Shown: positions 25,401-32,172 of the stretch, one piece after another
Layout of the letters: every line of letters begins with the position of its first letter
Position numbering within the stretch: the stretch's first letter is position 1
Assembly (NCBI GenBank): GCA_017882165.1
Contig: JADGPZ010000013.1
Span: 1 to 35,926, forward strand
Source: Candidatus Kapaibacterium sp.
GTDB taxonomy: Bacteria; Bacteroidota; Ignavibacteria; Palsa-1295
Direction of reading: 5' to 3'
DNA length: 35,926 nucleotides
Position numbers and translations under genes: made by a program
Notes under the pieces: model-generated
The model's database searches: none
Told to the model about the DNA's origin: nothing
The model's input: the letters and a program-made list of their open reading frames with translations, nothing else

Positions 25401-27515
25401 TGGAATGACATCGGTTACTGGCCCTATACATGCCCGCGCCTCACTGCCGATGGCTTTGTATCGATCACGTCGAATGAGAATAATCGAGATGAGTTACTGA
25501 GTCAATCCGCTGCAGACCCTCATGCCTTAGCAGCGAACAGCCATGAGATTGCTTTCACGAATAATGGAAACATCTCCGGCTTAGCAGCCTATGCGGTCGA
25601 TGCACAGTTTTACACATCCGGAGATATGTTAGGCACGCTCCAGCCCGTCTTGCCCCCGGTCACCGTGGGATACTGTCAGGGCGATGGTGGATATTATGAC
25701 TTCTCGGGATCGTTCTACGCCAGGAATCCATCCATCACAATTAATAGTTCGGGACAAAATCTCCTTTCAGCCGAGCACATGAACGACCTCTTTGCCTACC
25801 CGCAAAGGACGCGGCACAGATATTCCTGGATTCGGCTATCGAACACAACCCCGCCTCTAAGCACAACGCTGCCACCGATTCGAACCAAATGGAGCACTAT
25901 CGTGGATAACATCACGGAGTCGGTGGCTACCGGCAATGAAGTGACCAATGCGAGCTACTCATGGCTCCTCAATCCGAGCCTGACCTCTTACCCGAAAACT
26001 CGATTGGCAAATGCCGATTATGATCGCTTTAGTGATTATGACCCGTCGGCGGCAGAGCTCCTCTTCTGGAAGAAGGATAGCACCTACTGGACCGGAAGTA
26101 AGCTACACCCGACGCTTAATACCGCACCTGTCAACACGCTACATGGATACGTGTTTTGGGAGCAAAATCGAGGTTTTCCATGGACTGGACAATGGTACAC
26201 GATTCCGCAATTTGGCTTAAGCGCCGAATTTGGTAAGAGCGCAACGAATCCGACCGCGCCAATTTTTCCTGTCGTAGGCACCAATGCGCATAGATCGTTC
26301 GGCCTGTACAATAATGGCCCAAAGTATCTGAATGATCCCAAGTATCAGTTTCTCTATCCAGATAAGAACTATGCGGGCTTCGAGAGCTACGCCGGGGGGA
26401 ATGACGTGAGTTCTGCTCTCCACCTCATTACGCCTGACCCAGGCACATGGGCTGGGTACAAAATGGGCACGTTCGTTCAACCGACAAACGTTGAGTATTA
26501 TCGTTCGGAATCGCGCGTGGCAGGTAATTCGATGGTAACGTTCAAATGGGGTAAGGTCTATGTGGAGGACACTGCACTTGGACTTCCTCCGCTTCAGATC
26601 ATATTACACAACGGGCAACCCGATTCGGCTGGCTTCGCCTCAACGCGTGCCATGCGCGATTCGATCTTTGCGACCGAATGGTTCAACTGGCCCGTCAGCG
26701 CATCGATCAATTACGATCGTTTGCTCTTCGTGCCGGTTGGCGGCCACTTAGACTCGACCATTACGCTCGACTCTGCTATCACGGACTCCGTGAGTATCCC
26801 TGATTCGCTGAAAGCCTTAATTGCGTTCGATACCATTGTGGGTTCGGGTGATTCAACGCTTTCCTCGAACTATTGGAATGACACGACATACTTCTTCCAT
26901 GAGGACACGACGATCGTATGCGACGCCGCATTTCGGCATACGGGTATTGCGATTAATTACACGGTGGAGTTGGTCCACCAGAGCGGGCATGTGGATACCA
27001 TCGAACAGATGCGGTACGATCCTTATGATAGCATCTTCATCTCGCCCACAACGGTCCATATCGTGCATGCCGATAATAAGCCCGATACGGTCATGCTCCG
27101 AGTGAGAGCCAACATCGTGGGACTTCCAGCGGATTCCGGCGTCGAGTTCGCGCGAGAGGTGATGTACGATTCGTACCCGAGTTCTGCCGATACTGCGATC
27201 GCCATTGGAAGCGCGGGTGTTATCGCTCCCGATAGTACCGGCTGCCTTCAGGTCCTCGGTCCGTATCCAAATCCATCGGTTGCTAGCGCAAGCAACGTTT
27301 CTATTCTTCTGAGCTATTGCCATGCCGGTCAGACTGTAACGGCGGCGGTGTTCGATGTTATGGGTAACCAGATCGGAAGCGCGGTCTCGATCACGTCCGA
27401 TGGATCTTCCTGGGACCGCGTTCAAATTCCGGCGCCAGCGAACCCCGGTACGTATTTCATTCACGTTTCCGCTGGTATACTCTCGCAGACACTCAACTAT
27501 TCCGTGACCAACTAA
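22500..27515 (+). CDS. very large T9SS-secreted protein 3, propeller-like
   Basis: A 1671-residue exported protein, the largest in the window. The signal peptide is KAVFALLLGLSSILV, ending VNAQ. ATG 22500 is used here; ATG 22509 is equally possible. The N-terminal third carries Asp-box-like segments (RSTDAGQSW, STNDGANW) and WP/FN-type blades; the middle has sialidase-like strand patterns (VAIAPDGEIWIAFQ) without a full active-site set. The C-terminal ~90 residues are a sorting domain (LGPYPNPSVASASN, AAVFDVMGNQIG, TYFIHV, LNYSVTN). The stop is one base before the next gene, so the two genes form a transcriptional pair, as genes 1 and 2 do. Probably a large surface or extracellular binding protein. 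Confidence 0.82.
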   Translation: MVNMKQISKAVFALLLGLSSILVRSRVNAQVNSDAFSPSVTSFKGTDGHSYVVTAYAYSSNGGGSRMVGIQRSTDAGQSWMTYNNSPFTFNPPIGGSTADNIDDPQVLSIGGDNLILVVRAWKHYGSTDYGATWGDMSYTIPTTCGIFLALSTNDGANWGYYNNGTWTEGKWMTIGTSASDGSINTVEYPRIAYRKGFNDNGYIVWEKKSWVSEASVTLTNLGGQAGSDGKSSHTAAFTNAPGLWTSSSSVSVACFNVAGTDAPVGWVRKDGSGTVITKPFANSGSLANNHFSPGPESPSVAIAPDGEIWIAFQRICYAGYDEYYDQNQTGFWTPDPNGAGVMSWFVNGRSQPDAFIYVTEGTFDPAAGFTFETEQQLYRDEIVGYYNCSRGYLYDKDATSSHNAMWDGAITGGPSIQVACLDPRECCPMYSVGLVDVFTTGGVQGQVIDTLVADPRSWLMFFHADVCQNGKAADFASAAINNIKLQTSGHLPDYGNTQSSDCPSGCIAEADWRVEPDGSHAQDGVTGLLNFRFFPTLKYVEFSDGFDNLYPEQPQGRNESFFLLAWMSAGQYLSPHGSNSLDSIICRVAVSFDNQSFTLTNSSGKHYEIQDAENYITGSYSAVHWGTKLDVCADGGDLKIHAVWHSAVDQNTTKIGLLKAERGGVILVRPQVNNFEPMDQQKAFPNTPWFATMNSVNYNPLVDFEMQTMPSLPTSGSITYASSLGLASLQTSPSPPTAFTSPGIYDIPYHQTPIDYDIGDLGTSNQRRLIMTGNTVHCFGYQSAANGSVWHSHRITKPDGSMTDWSQPECLTASATVSNWKHGTPASAVYMRGGNSKQKAFAVVWRALTDKNNPAFVFYTKEMDGCDSRSGGALFRIIAPLPTAAFKSCTPAIAPLTVPVTPGKNERYLLGWVITYPSNGILYHITFLRGDQKTSGVQALTNDQWGQRYSQFTLAKNQSDGNLMVVWNDIGYWPYTCPRLTADGFVSITSNENNRDELLSQSAADPHALAANSHEIAFTNNGNISGLAAYAVDAQFYTSGDMLGTLQPVLPPVTVGYCQGDGGYYDFSGSFYARNPSITINSSGQNLLSAEHMNDLFAYPQRTRHRYSWIRLSNTTPPLSTTLPPIRTKWSTIVDNITESVATGNEVTNASYSWLLNPSLTSYPKTRLANADYDRFSDYDPSAAELLFWKKDSTYWTGSKLHPTLNTAPVNTLHGYVFWEQNRGFPWTGQWYTIPQFGLSAEFGKSATNPTAPIFPVVGTNAHRSFGLYNNGPKYLNDPKYQFLYPDKNYAGFESYAGGNDVSSALHLITPDPGTWAGYKMGTFVQPTNVEYYRSESRVAGNSMVTFKWGKVYVEDTALGLPPLQIILHNGQPDSAGFASTRAMRDSIFATEWFNWPVSASINYDRLLFVPVGGHLDSTITLDSAITDSVSIPDSLKALIAFDTIVGSGDSTLSSNYWNDTTYFFHEDTTIVCDAAFRHTGIAINYTVELVHQSGHVDTIEQMRYDPYDSIFISPTTVHIVHADNKPDTVMLRVRANIVGLPADSGVEFAREVMYDSYPSSADTAIAIGSAGVIAPDSTGCLQVLGPYPNPSVASASNVSILLSYCHAGQTVTAAVFDVMGNQIGSAVSITSDGSSWDRVQIPAPANPGTYFIHVSAGILSQTLNYSVTN

Positions 27516-27516
27516 C

Positions 27517-28767
27517 ATGCAGTTGCGAGCGGTCATTTCTCTTGCAATCGCGGGCTGCGCCTTTATGGCGCAGCCTTCTTCGGCGCAGTGGAAAAAAATA
27601 TCCGATTTGGGCGGCGAAAGCGTTTCTGTGGTGTATTTTGTTGACCTTCCCGGCCCGGTCCGCATCGGATTCGTTGGCGCGAATGGTATTTGGAAAACGA
27701 CGGATGGAGGATCAACGTGGTCGAAATGCTTGATTTTTCCATTCATTGACGATATTGTTTTTAAGGATTCTCTTACCGGTTGGGCGGCCTGTTGGTATAG
27801 TCCGGCTTGGCCCGCGTGCTATCGCACAACCGACGGAGGGAGCACGTGGACCGCTCTCTCTGGCGCGATGGGATTCGGACTTAGCATCGGGTACTCGTCC
27901 TCTTCGCACCGTTTGTTCTTGGGATTGGATTCGAGCACGAAGTATTCCGATGACGATGGCAATACCTGGCATGACCTGCCGTTTACGTATGCCGTCGGAT
28001 TTTCATTCTCTTCCGGTCAAGATGGGATTGCGATGACTGGGGATACTGGCCATCAGGGATCGTTCTTCATAACTTCAGATGGCGGATTAACGTGGAGGCG
28101 AGGTAAGAGTTGGGTCAATGCAGGTGACCAGCCGTTGGCCATTCCGAACAGCTCCATTTGCTATGCGGCGGGCTTTGGTATCTTCAGAAGTATCGATAGC
28201 GGAGATACTTGGGGAATGATCTCCACTTTTGGTGCTGATACTGGCCATCTTACGTGGGCAATAATCCTAACCGGCGTCATTCGCGGCGATCTTTCGAAGC
28301 TGCTTGTCCAGTCCGATTCCGGGATTTACTACTCGCTGGATTCTGGAGTTACGTGGGTTCTTGACAATGGAAGTCCGTTTTGGAACTCTAACGTTGCAGT
28401 CTGTAAATTCTATCGTGGTAAAGGTGTGACTATTGCAGGCAAATTGTACAGCCAACAGGGGGGGGGGAAGGTGAATGATGGCCTTTGGGAGAGTATTGAT
28501 CCACCATCGGGCGTGGAGGAAAACCCCGTGCCACCTCCCTGCGAGCTTTCTATTTCCCTTGCGCGCGCGACGCTTACGGTAAGATCACCGGTCAGCATGT
28601 TGCGGGTGGTGCTCTTCGATGTATTGGGCAGCGCGGTCGCGGCGTTGGACGTGCACGAATCCCGCACGGCGAGCATGGATGTGGGCGCTCTGCCTGCGGG
28701 CGTCTATTTCGTTCATGTCACACTCGGCACGGGCGAAGTGCGGACGATGGAGTTGGTGAAGGAATAG
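27517..28767 (+). CDS. T9SS-secreted protein 4, BNR/Ycf48-like propeller
   Basis: A 416-residue exported protein with signal peptide AVISLAIAGCAFMA (QPSSAQ at the cleavage region). Residues about 30-310 form an Asp-box propeller with the blades KTTDGGSTW, RTTDGGSTW, YSDDDGNTW, TSDGGLTW, RSIDSGDTW and YSLDSGVTW. The whole resembles Ycf48/BNR-type propellers. The C-terminus is a sorting domain (SLARATLTVRS, VVLFDVLGSAVAAL, GVYFVHV, MELVKE). A G10 tract (28458-28467) lies at codons 314-317, between propeller and sorting domain; one base of slippage would remove the sorting domain and so prevent secretion. It starts one base after the previous gene's stop. Confidence 0.85.
   Translation: MQLRAVISLAIAGCAFMAQPSSAQWKKISDLGGESVSVVYFVDLPGPVRIGFVGANGIWKTTDGGSTWSKCLIFPFIDDIVFKDSLTGWAACWYSPAWPACYRTTDGGSTWTALSGAMGFGLSIGYSSSSHRLFLGLDSSTKYSDDDGNTWHDLPFTYAVGFSFSSGQDGIAMTGDTGHQGSFFITSDGGLTWRRGKSWVNAGDQPLAIPNSSICYAAGFGIFRSIDSGDTWGMISTFGADTGHLTWAIILTGVIRGDLSKLLVQSDSGIYYSLDSGVTWVLDNGSPFWNSNVAVCKFYRGKGVTIAGKLYSQQGGGKVNDGLWESIDPPSGVEENPVPPPCELSISLARATLTVRSPVSMLRVVLFDVLGSAVAALDVHESRTASMDVGALPAGVYFVHVTLGTGEVRTMELVKE
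28458..28467. repeat. poly-G tract (G10) in secreted protein 4
   Basis: Ten consecutive G bases span the residues Q-G-G-G-K. The tract is in frame here. Tracts of this length are classic slippage sites in phase-variable surface genes, and are also prone to sequencing error. Confidence 0.9.
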
Positions 28768-29102
28768 GGCGCAAGCCCACGAAGGACGCTTAGGACGGAA
28801 CCTGGATTAAGCACACATGCTCTTGGTTTCCAACGATCGAACTCAACCTAATGCGACGCAATCAGTCGTTAATCCGACGCACCTGCCGCGAGAGGCGATA
28901 TGCTTTCAGGAGAAAGCCCAGAGGACTCTGTGCCTAACTTCCCTCGTAGGCCACAAGTCCTTGGTTTCCAACGATCGTGCCTTCCTATCGCAACCGATTG
29001 CTAACGATCGGTGTGTAAAATGGCTCCGGATGCCTTCCTTTTGCCTTCCACATTGCTTCCTCGTTTAGCACAGAAAGCGGTTATGCCTTCCTCTTTCGGA
29101 GT
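28768..29102. other. intergenic stretch with an 18-bp direct repeat
   Basis: No convincing gene is present. An identical 18-bp sequence, CTTGGTTTCCAACGATCG, occurs at 28822-28839 and 28960-28977. The last 120 bases carry several TGCCTTCC units (near 28978, 29031, 29041 and 29083). This stretch separates the secretome block from the acquired region and could hold the left junction of the prophage-like segment. Confidence 0.5.
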
Positions 29103-29456
29103 TTATCCGGGCTTTGGATCGTCCGGTGCGTCCTTCCCGAATGTTAACTTGAAGTAGAGCTTGGCCGCGTTCGAGTCTCCTCGGACGGCCTTGTTCGCGA
29201 GACCGAGGAGCACGGTGTCCGCAAGGACCCGAAACGGCCTGGCGATCTGCGTGAGCTCCATGTCCTTCATGTGGCGTTGGACCGTGGCCCGTGAAAGGCC
29301 TGACTTCTCAGCGATTTCGTCCTGAGACGGGATGCGTCCTTTGTCACGATCGATGAGGGCGAGCATGGCGTCTCTGATCCTCGCATGGTTCGCTTCCCAA
29401 TCGGTTCGACTCTGACGGTTCTTCGGGCTTTTGTTCTTCCTTGTCTTTGTCTTCAC
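29103..29456 (-). CDS. HTH protein, possible phage small-terminase-like
   Basis: A 117-residue basic protein. Residues about 44-66 (SQDEIAEKSGLSRATVQRHM) form a clear winged-HTH or homeodomain-like motif. The C-terminal RGDSNAAKLYFKLTFGK resembles the GD-x-x-A-x-K-L-Y tail seen in phage small-terminase and related phage HTH proteins. The N-terminus is rich in Lys/Arg/Asn and probably contacts DNA. It is the last gene of a minus-strand series after the methyltransferase and ParB-like genes, an order that occurs in phage packaging regions, but no large terminase follows. A simple transcription regulator is the main alternative. Confidence 0.6.
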   Translation of the reverse strand: MKTKTRKNKSPKNRQSRTDWEANHARIRDAMLALIDRDKGRIPSQDEIAEKSGLSRATVQRHMKDMELTQIARPFRVLADTVLLGLANKAVRGDSNAAKLYFKLTFGKDAPDDPKPG

Positions 29457-30161
29457 TTGCTTGATCGGTTGTGTCCGGTGTCAAAATTCAGGGCAAAGCT
29501 GGTAAGACCGTTCTTGCCAGAAGGCTCCATAACTCGCCCACGTTGAGCCCGGGCGGCATGGCCTGGCGTTCTTATCGTCCCGTGAGCCGATCGCTCAACG
29601 TGGATGAGTTATGGGGCCTGTTTTCCGTCCAAACTTTCAAAGTCACTTCGTTTTGAAGCAATCGTGTCTGATCGAGCCGTTTCTTGCGGTCGGCTTCCCG
29701 AGCCTTCCGAACCGATCGGACGCACCAAGCACTTTTGCGCGAAGGGTCCGCCGGACCCCTCCGGTTTTCGATCCCTTCCAAGCTCCGTGGCTATAGCGGT
29801 TTGGTCGCCGCTGGGTGCGCCCCCTAATGCTCGCCTCTTCTCTTGCTTCGCGCACCGGACCAGAGTGTCAACTGGTTTCCCGGATTTATCCGACGAGCCT
29901 AACCTCCCGAAACTTCTTCGCCCACTTGATTGCCCGAATCACGATCGCGATACGATCAAGCGTGCTGTCTCTCTTTCATTTTTCGATCCGATCTGTTCTT
30001 GATGATTCACTGTATCGATCCCTTTCCCGATTCATCCTCTTTCTTACTCTCTCTTCTTTGTCCGATCGAACAGTGTTACATCCCGCCTAAACAGATACGT
30101 CAAACTTAGCGGGGACGCATCATGGCCGACCATCCGGCTGCCGGCGTCCCTCGGCGGATCG
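29457..30161. other. 705-bp stretch without a convincing gene, structured
   Basis: Open frames here (for example 29604-30002 on the plus strand) give Ser/Arg/Pro-rich nonsense with no family resemblance. The stretch contains a 27-bp imperfect inverted repeat (29522-29619), a perfect 7-1-7 palindrome GGGTCCGCCGGACCC (29744-29758) and frequent GATCG motifs. It lies between the methyltransferase and the HTH gene, both transcribed leftward. Confidence 0.55.
29522..29619. promoter_or_regulatory. long imperfect inverted repeat (27-bp arms) upstream of the HTH gene
   Basis: The arm 29522-29548 matches the reverse complement of 29593-29619 at 24 of 27 positions, with a 44-base spacer. The inner 11 bases are identical (CCACGTTGAGC and its complement). 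TGAGC at 29583-29587 can alternatively pair with GCTCA at 29593-29597, giving a competing small hairpin. It lies 66 bases upstream of the HTH/terminase-like start. It could be an operator, a leader structure, or, if the neighbour is a small terminase, a packaging-type binding site. Confidence 0.6.
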
Positions 30162-31124
30162 TCATGCCTCAAGGATCGTCTCCCGAATGTGACGCGCGAT
30201 CTTCTCCATGAAGAGTGGTGGGACGGCATTACCGATTCGCGCCCATTGCTCCGAGAATTTTCCGTGGATGATAAATTCGTCCGGGAAGGACGACACGCGC
30301 TTGAGCTCCGGGATGGAGAGCAACCGTGGATACTGATAGTGATAGATACCGGCCTGTCCGAAGAAGATCGTCTTGGTGATCGTCGGAGCCGGTCGTCTCG
30401 GGTTGACCTTGATCGAGTTGAACCAGTGTCCCTTCGGGTGGTTGTCCGAGAACGGCCGTCCCGGTCGCGTCTTCTTCCATATCTCAAGGGCCAGTCCCTT
30501 GATGTTACTCTTTGTCTCGACCGGCAAACCACGGACCGCCTCGGCAAACGGGATCACTCGATCCGTACCGACCGGATGGGTGGGTTGGGTCTTCAGGTCC
30601 TTCCGAGTCCCTATAAAGATCACACGGCGCCGGGACTGCGGGACGCCGAAGTACATGGCGTTCAGGACGCGGGCCGTCACATCGTATCCCGACGCCTTGA
30701 GTTCGCGGAGCATCTCCACGAACAGGAGCTTCATCTTGCCCGAGACAAGACCGGGGACATTCTCCATTACGAGAACCTTCGGTTTGAGCGAGCGAGCCAA
30801 CCGGACGTACTCGGTGAACAGATTATTCCGCTCGTCCTGCATTCGGCGGAGTCCGGCGACCGAGAACCCCTGACAGGGAGGCGAACCGTCCAGGATGTCG
30901 AGTTCGCCTTTCGCGAGTCCTGTTGTCCGTAGAATGTCCTTGCCCTTGACCTGATGAATGTCACCTTCGATCAGTGGCGTATCGGGGAAGTTCAGGAGGT
31001 AGGTCTCGCACGCGTGCGGATCGAACTCCACGGCAAGCAGGACCTTCAGTCCCGCTTGTTTGTATCCGAGGGATGATCCGCCGCAACCGCTGAAGGTGGA
31101 AACAACTGTAACAGGTGTACTCAT
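30162..31124 (-). CDS. DNA (cytosine-5-)-methyltransferase
   Basis: C5 methyltransferases transfer a methyl group from SAM to cytosine within a target sequence. The 320-residue protein carries the ordered motifs: motif I STFSGCGGSSLGY (residues 9-21), catalytic PPCQGFS (82-88, C84), ENVPG (121-125), QSRRRVIFIG (163-172) and the last motif ARIGNAVPP near residue 292. Length is about average with a short target-recognition region (roughly 185-260), so the recognition sequence is probably short; it cannot be read from the protein. A strong ribosome site TAAGGAG overlaps the upstream ParB-like gene's stop, coupling the two. No restriction endonuclease adjoins it; Vsr lies 3.4 kb away. Phage-encoded self-modification or an orphan methyltransferase are both plausible. 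Confidence 0.94.
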   Translation of the reverse strand: MSTPVTVVSTFSGCGGSSLGYKQAGLKVLLAVEFDPHACETYLLNFPDTPLIEGDIHQVKGKDILRTTGLAKGELDILDGSPPCQGFSVAGLRRMQDERNNLFTEYVRLARSLKPKVLVMENVPGLVSGKMKLLFVEMLRELKASGYDVTARVLNAMYFGVPQSRRRVIFIGTRKDLKTQPTHPVGTDRVIPFAEAVRGLPVETKSNIKGLALEIWKKTRPGRPFSDNHPKGHWFNSIKVNPRRPAPTITKTIFFGQAGIYHYQYPRLLSIPELKRVSSFPDEFIIHGKFSEQWARIGNAVPPLFMEKIARHIRETILEA

Positions 31125-31131
31125 TGGGTCG

Positions 31132-31139
31132 TCTCCTTA
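31132..31139 (-). promoter_or_regulatory. ribosome binding site TAAGGAGA at a stop codon
   Basis: The minus strand reads TAAGGAGA, in which TAA (31139-31137) ends the ParB-like gene and AAGGAG is a strong Shine-Dalgarno sequence 8 bases from the methyltransferase ATG (31124). Most core genes here lack such sites, so this marks the gene pair as foreign or tightly coupled. Confidence 0.85.
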
Positions 31140-31793
31140 GTCTAATCGCTTGATGGTCGCACCGGGCAGTTGCTTCATCAGATCGAGAAGGAGCTTGTTC
31201 GCCTTCTTTGCCAGCTTGTCGGGCACTCGGATGTCGAATCGGGCTTCGAGTTTTACATCATCCGCGATCGACTCCGGGAGTGCCTTACCTTCACGAGCTT
31301 TCGGGGAATCGTCCCATGGGGCGGACCCACTGTCATGATCGGCACTCCATGATTCTGGGCTTGTGATGTCTCGGGGTTTCAGCGAGCCGAATCCAAGGGC
31401 CTCGTACACGTTCGGGATTTGCTTCTCAAGATCACTCAGGAGCGAGCCGATGCCGGTGGTGAATGTGCCCTGAGTCGTCGGACTGTTGGCCGCGAGCATG
31501 GCCGCATGTTGCGTCTCTTTATCCCAATCCACGATACGAACGGGAAACGACTCCCCGTTCGGGAGTTCGATCCGCCCGTCCTTGATCGAGAGATTGCCAT
31601 ACTGTTCTTTGAGTGCAAGCACTCGTTCGTGACCGCAGACCAACTCTCCGAATCGCTTGTTAAAGACGATCCCCGAGATGTCCCCGAACTCATGGATCGA
31701 GGACTTGAGATGTTCGAGATTTTGGATTGTGATCTCTCGCGGATTCGAACGAGCGGGCTTCAGATCGCTCAGGTGCTTCAGGGTGAGTTTCAT
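31137..31793 (-). CDS. ParB/Srx-fold nuclease-like protein (ParB N-terminal domain)
   Basis: A 218-residue protein from ATG 31793; an earlier TTG at 31829 is possible. Residues 1-75 contain the ParB-like features LKPARSNPREITIQNLEHLK and GELVCGHERVLAL, the GHER-type loop used for CTP or ATP binding in this fold. The C-terminal part is Ser/Asp/Lys-rich, with a helix near DKLAKKANKLLLDLMKQLPG. Proteins of this type accompany phage DNA methyltransferases or act in plasmid and phage DNA metabolism; it is not a chromosomal ParB, lacking the HTH centromere-binding region. It precedes the methyltransferase in the same operon. The true catalytic activity is not certain. Confidence 0.82.
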   Translation of the reverse strand: MKLTLKHLSDLKPARSNPREITIQNLEHLKSSIHEFGDISGIVFNKRFGELVCGHERVLALKEQYGNLSIKDGRIELPNGESFPVRIVDWDKETQHAAMLAANSPTTQGTFTTGIGSLLSDLEKQIPNVYEALGFGSLKPRDITSPESWSADHDSGSAPWDDSPKAREGKALPESIADDVKLEARFDIRVPDKLAKKANKLLLDLMKQLPGATIKRLD

Positions 31794-31822
31794 TCGCCGG
31801 TGGTGATGTGATAAGATGTAGT

Positions 31823-31854
31823 CCTTCAAAAGAAGGTCAGACCTTCAATGAAGG
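31823..31854. promoter_or_regulatory. symmetrical CCTTC/GAAGG operator-like sites
   Basis: CCTTC (31823-31827), GAAGG (31832-31836), CCTTC (31842-31846) and GAAGG (31850-31854) alternate, generating a perfect palindrome GAAGGTCAGACCTTC (31832-31846) and two flanking hairpins. The site lies just upstream of the ParB-like gene's ATG (31793), within or near its promoter, as expected for a repressor operator. The candidate regulator is unknown; either HTH protein in the region could bind it. Confidence 0.6.
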
Positions 31855-32172
31855 AGCAGATTAACCGGTGGGACTCAGGCAGACTATGACGCTCGTTGAG
31901 CGTAACGGCAAGGCGTCAGCGAAGTTCGGGGTTCAGAGAGATTGACAAAAAGAGAAAAGAAAAGAAGAATGGGAGAGGATTTGACCGCTGCCCGCAAATC
32001 ACGATTTCAGCCGGGGCCGTGTTTTCTTGTTCGGGCTGGCGGGTTCGGAGGAGAGAAAGTCGTAGTGTCCTAATTTCAAGTTCGTCGTCGCTAACGCCCG
32101 TTGCGCCGTTCGTGTTTTCCGTCCGATCCACCCTGAACGTGCGTTCCGCTCCTTACAAATCATAAAACAAGT
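31855..32172. other. divergent intergenic region with small hairpin
   Basis: No gene is seen between the ParB-like gene and the plus-strand HEPN-like gene. The hairpin ACGCTC-GTT-GAGCGT is at 31889-31903. A purine-rich run (GAAAAGAAAAGAAG) lies near 31956. It must hold the promoters for both flanking genes, but no clear -35/-10 pair was found. Confidence 0.4.

Noticed and set aside
26853-27746. A 297-codon antisense frame across secreted proteins 3 and 4
   Set aside because: Runs across two plus-strand genes with clear T9SS features; residues show no family.
28817-29068. An 83-codon frame containing two LVSNDR segments
   Set aside because: The repeated residues come from the 18-bp direct repeat; composition and lack of ribosome site argue against a gene.
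29604-30002. Plus-strand frame of 132 codons in the gene-free stretch
   Set aside because: Ser/Pro/Arg-rich low-complexity residues, no start context, and overlaps the inverted repeat; no resemblance to known proteins.
30044-30547. Arg/Ser-rich frame antisense-frame overlapping the methyltransferase end
   Set aside because: Same strand as, but out of frame with, the certain C5 methyltransferase; very low-complexity residues.
31137-31793. Chromosome-partitioning ParB
   Set aside because: Only the N-terminal ParB-like domain is present; there is no HTH centromere-binding region, no parA, and no parS-like site.
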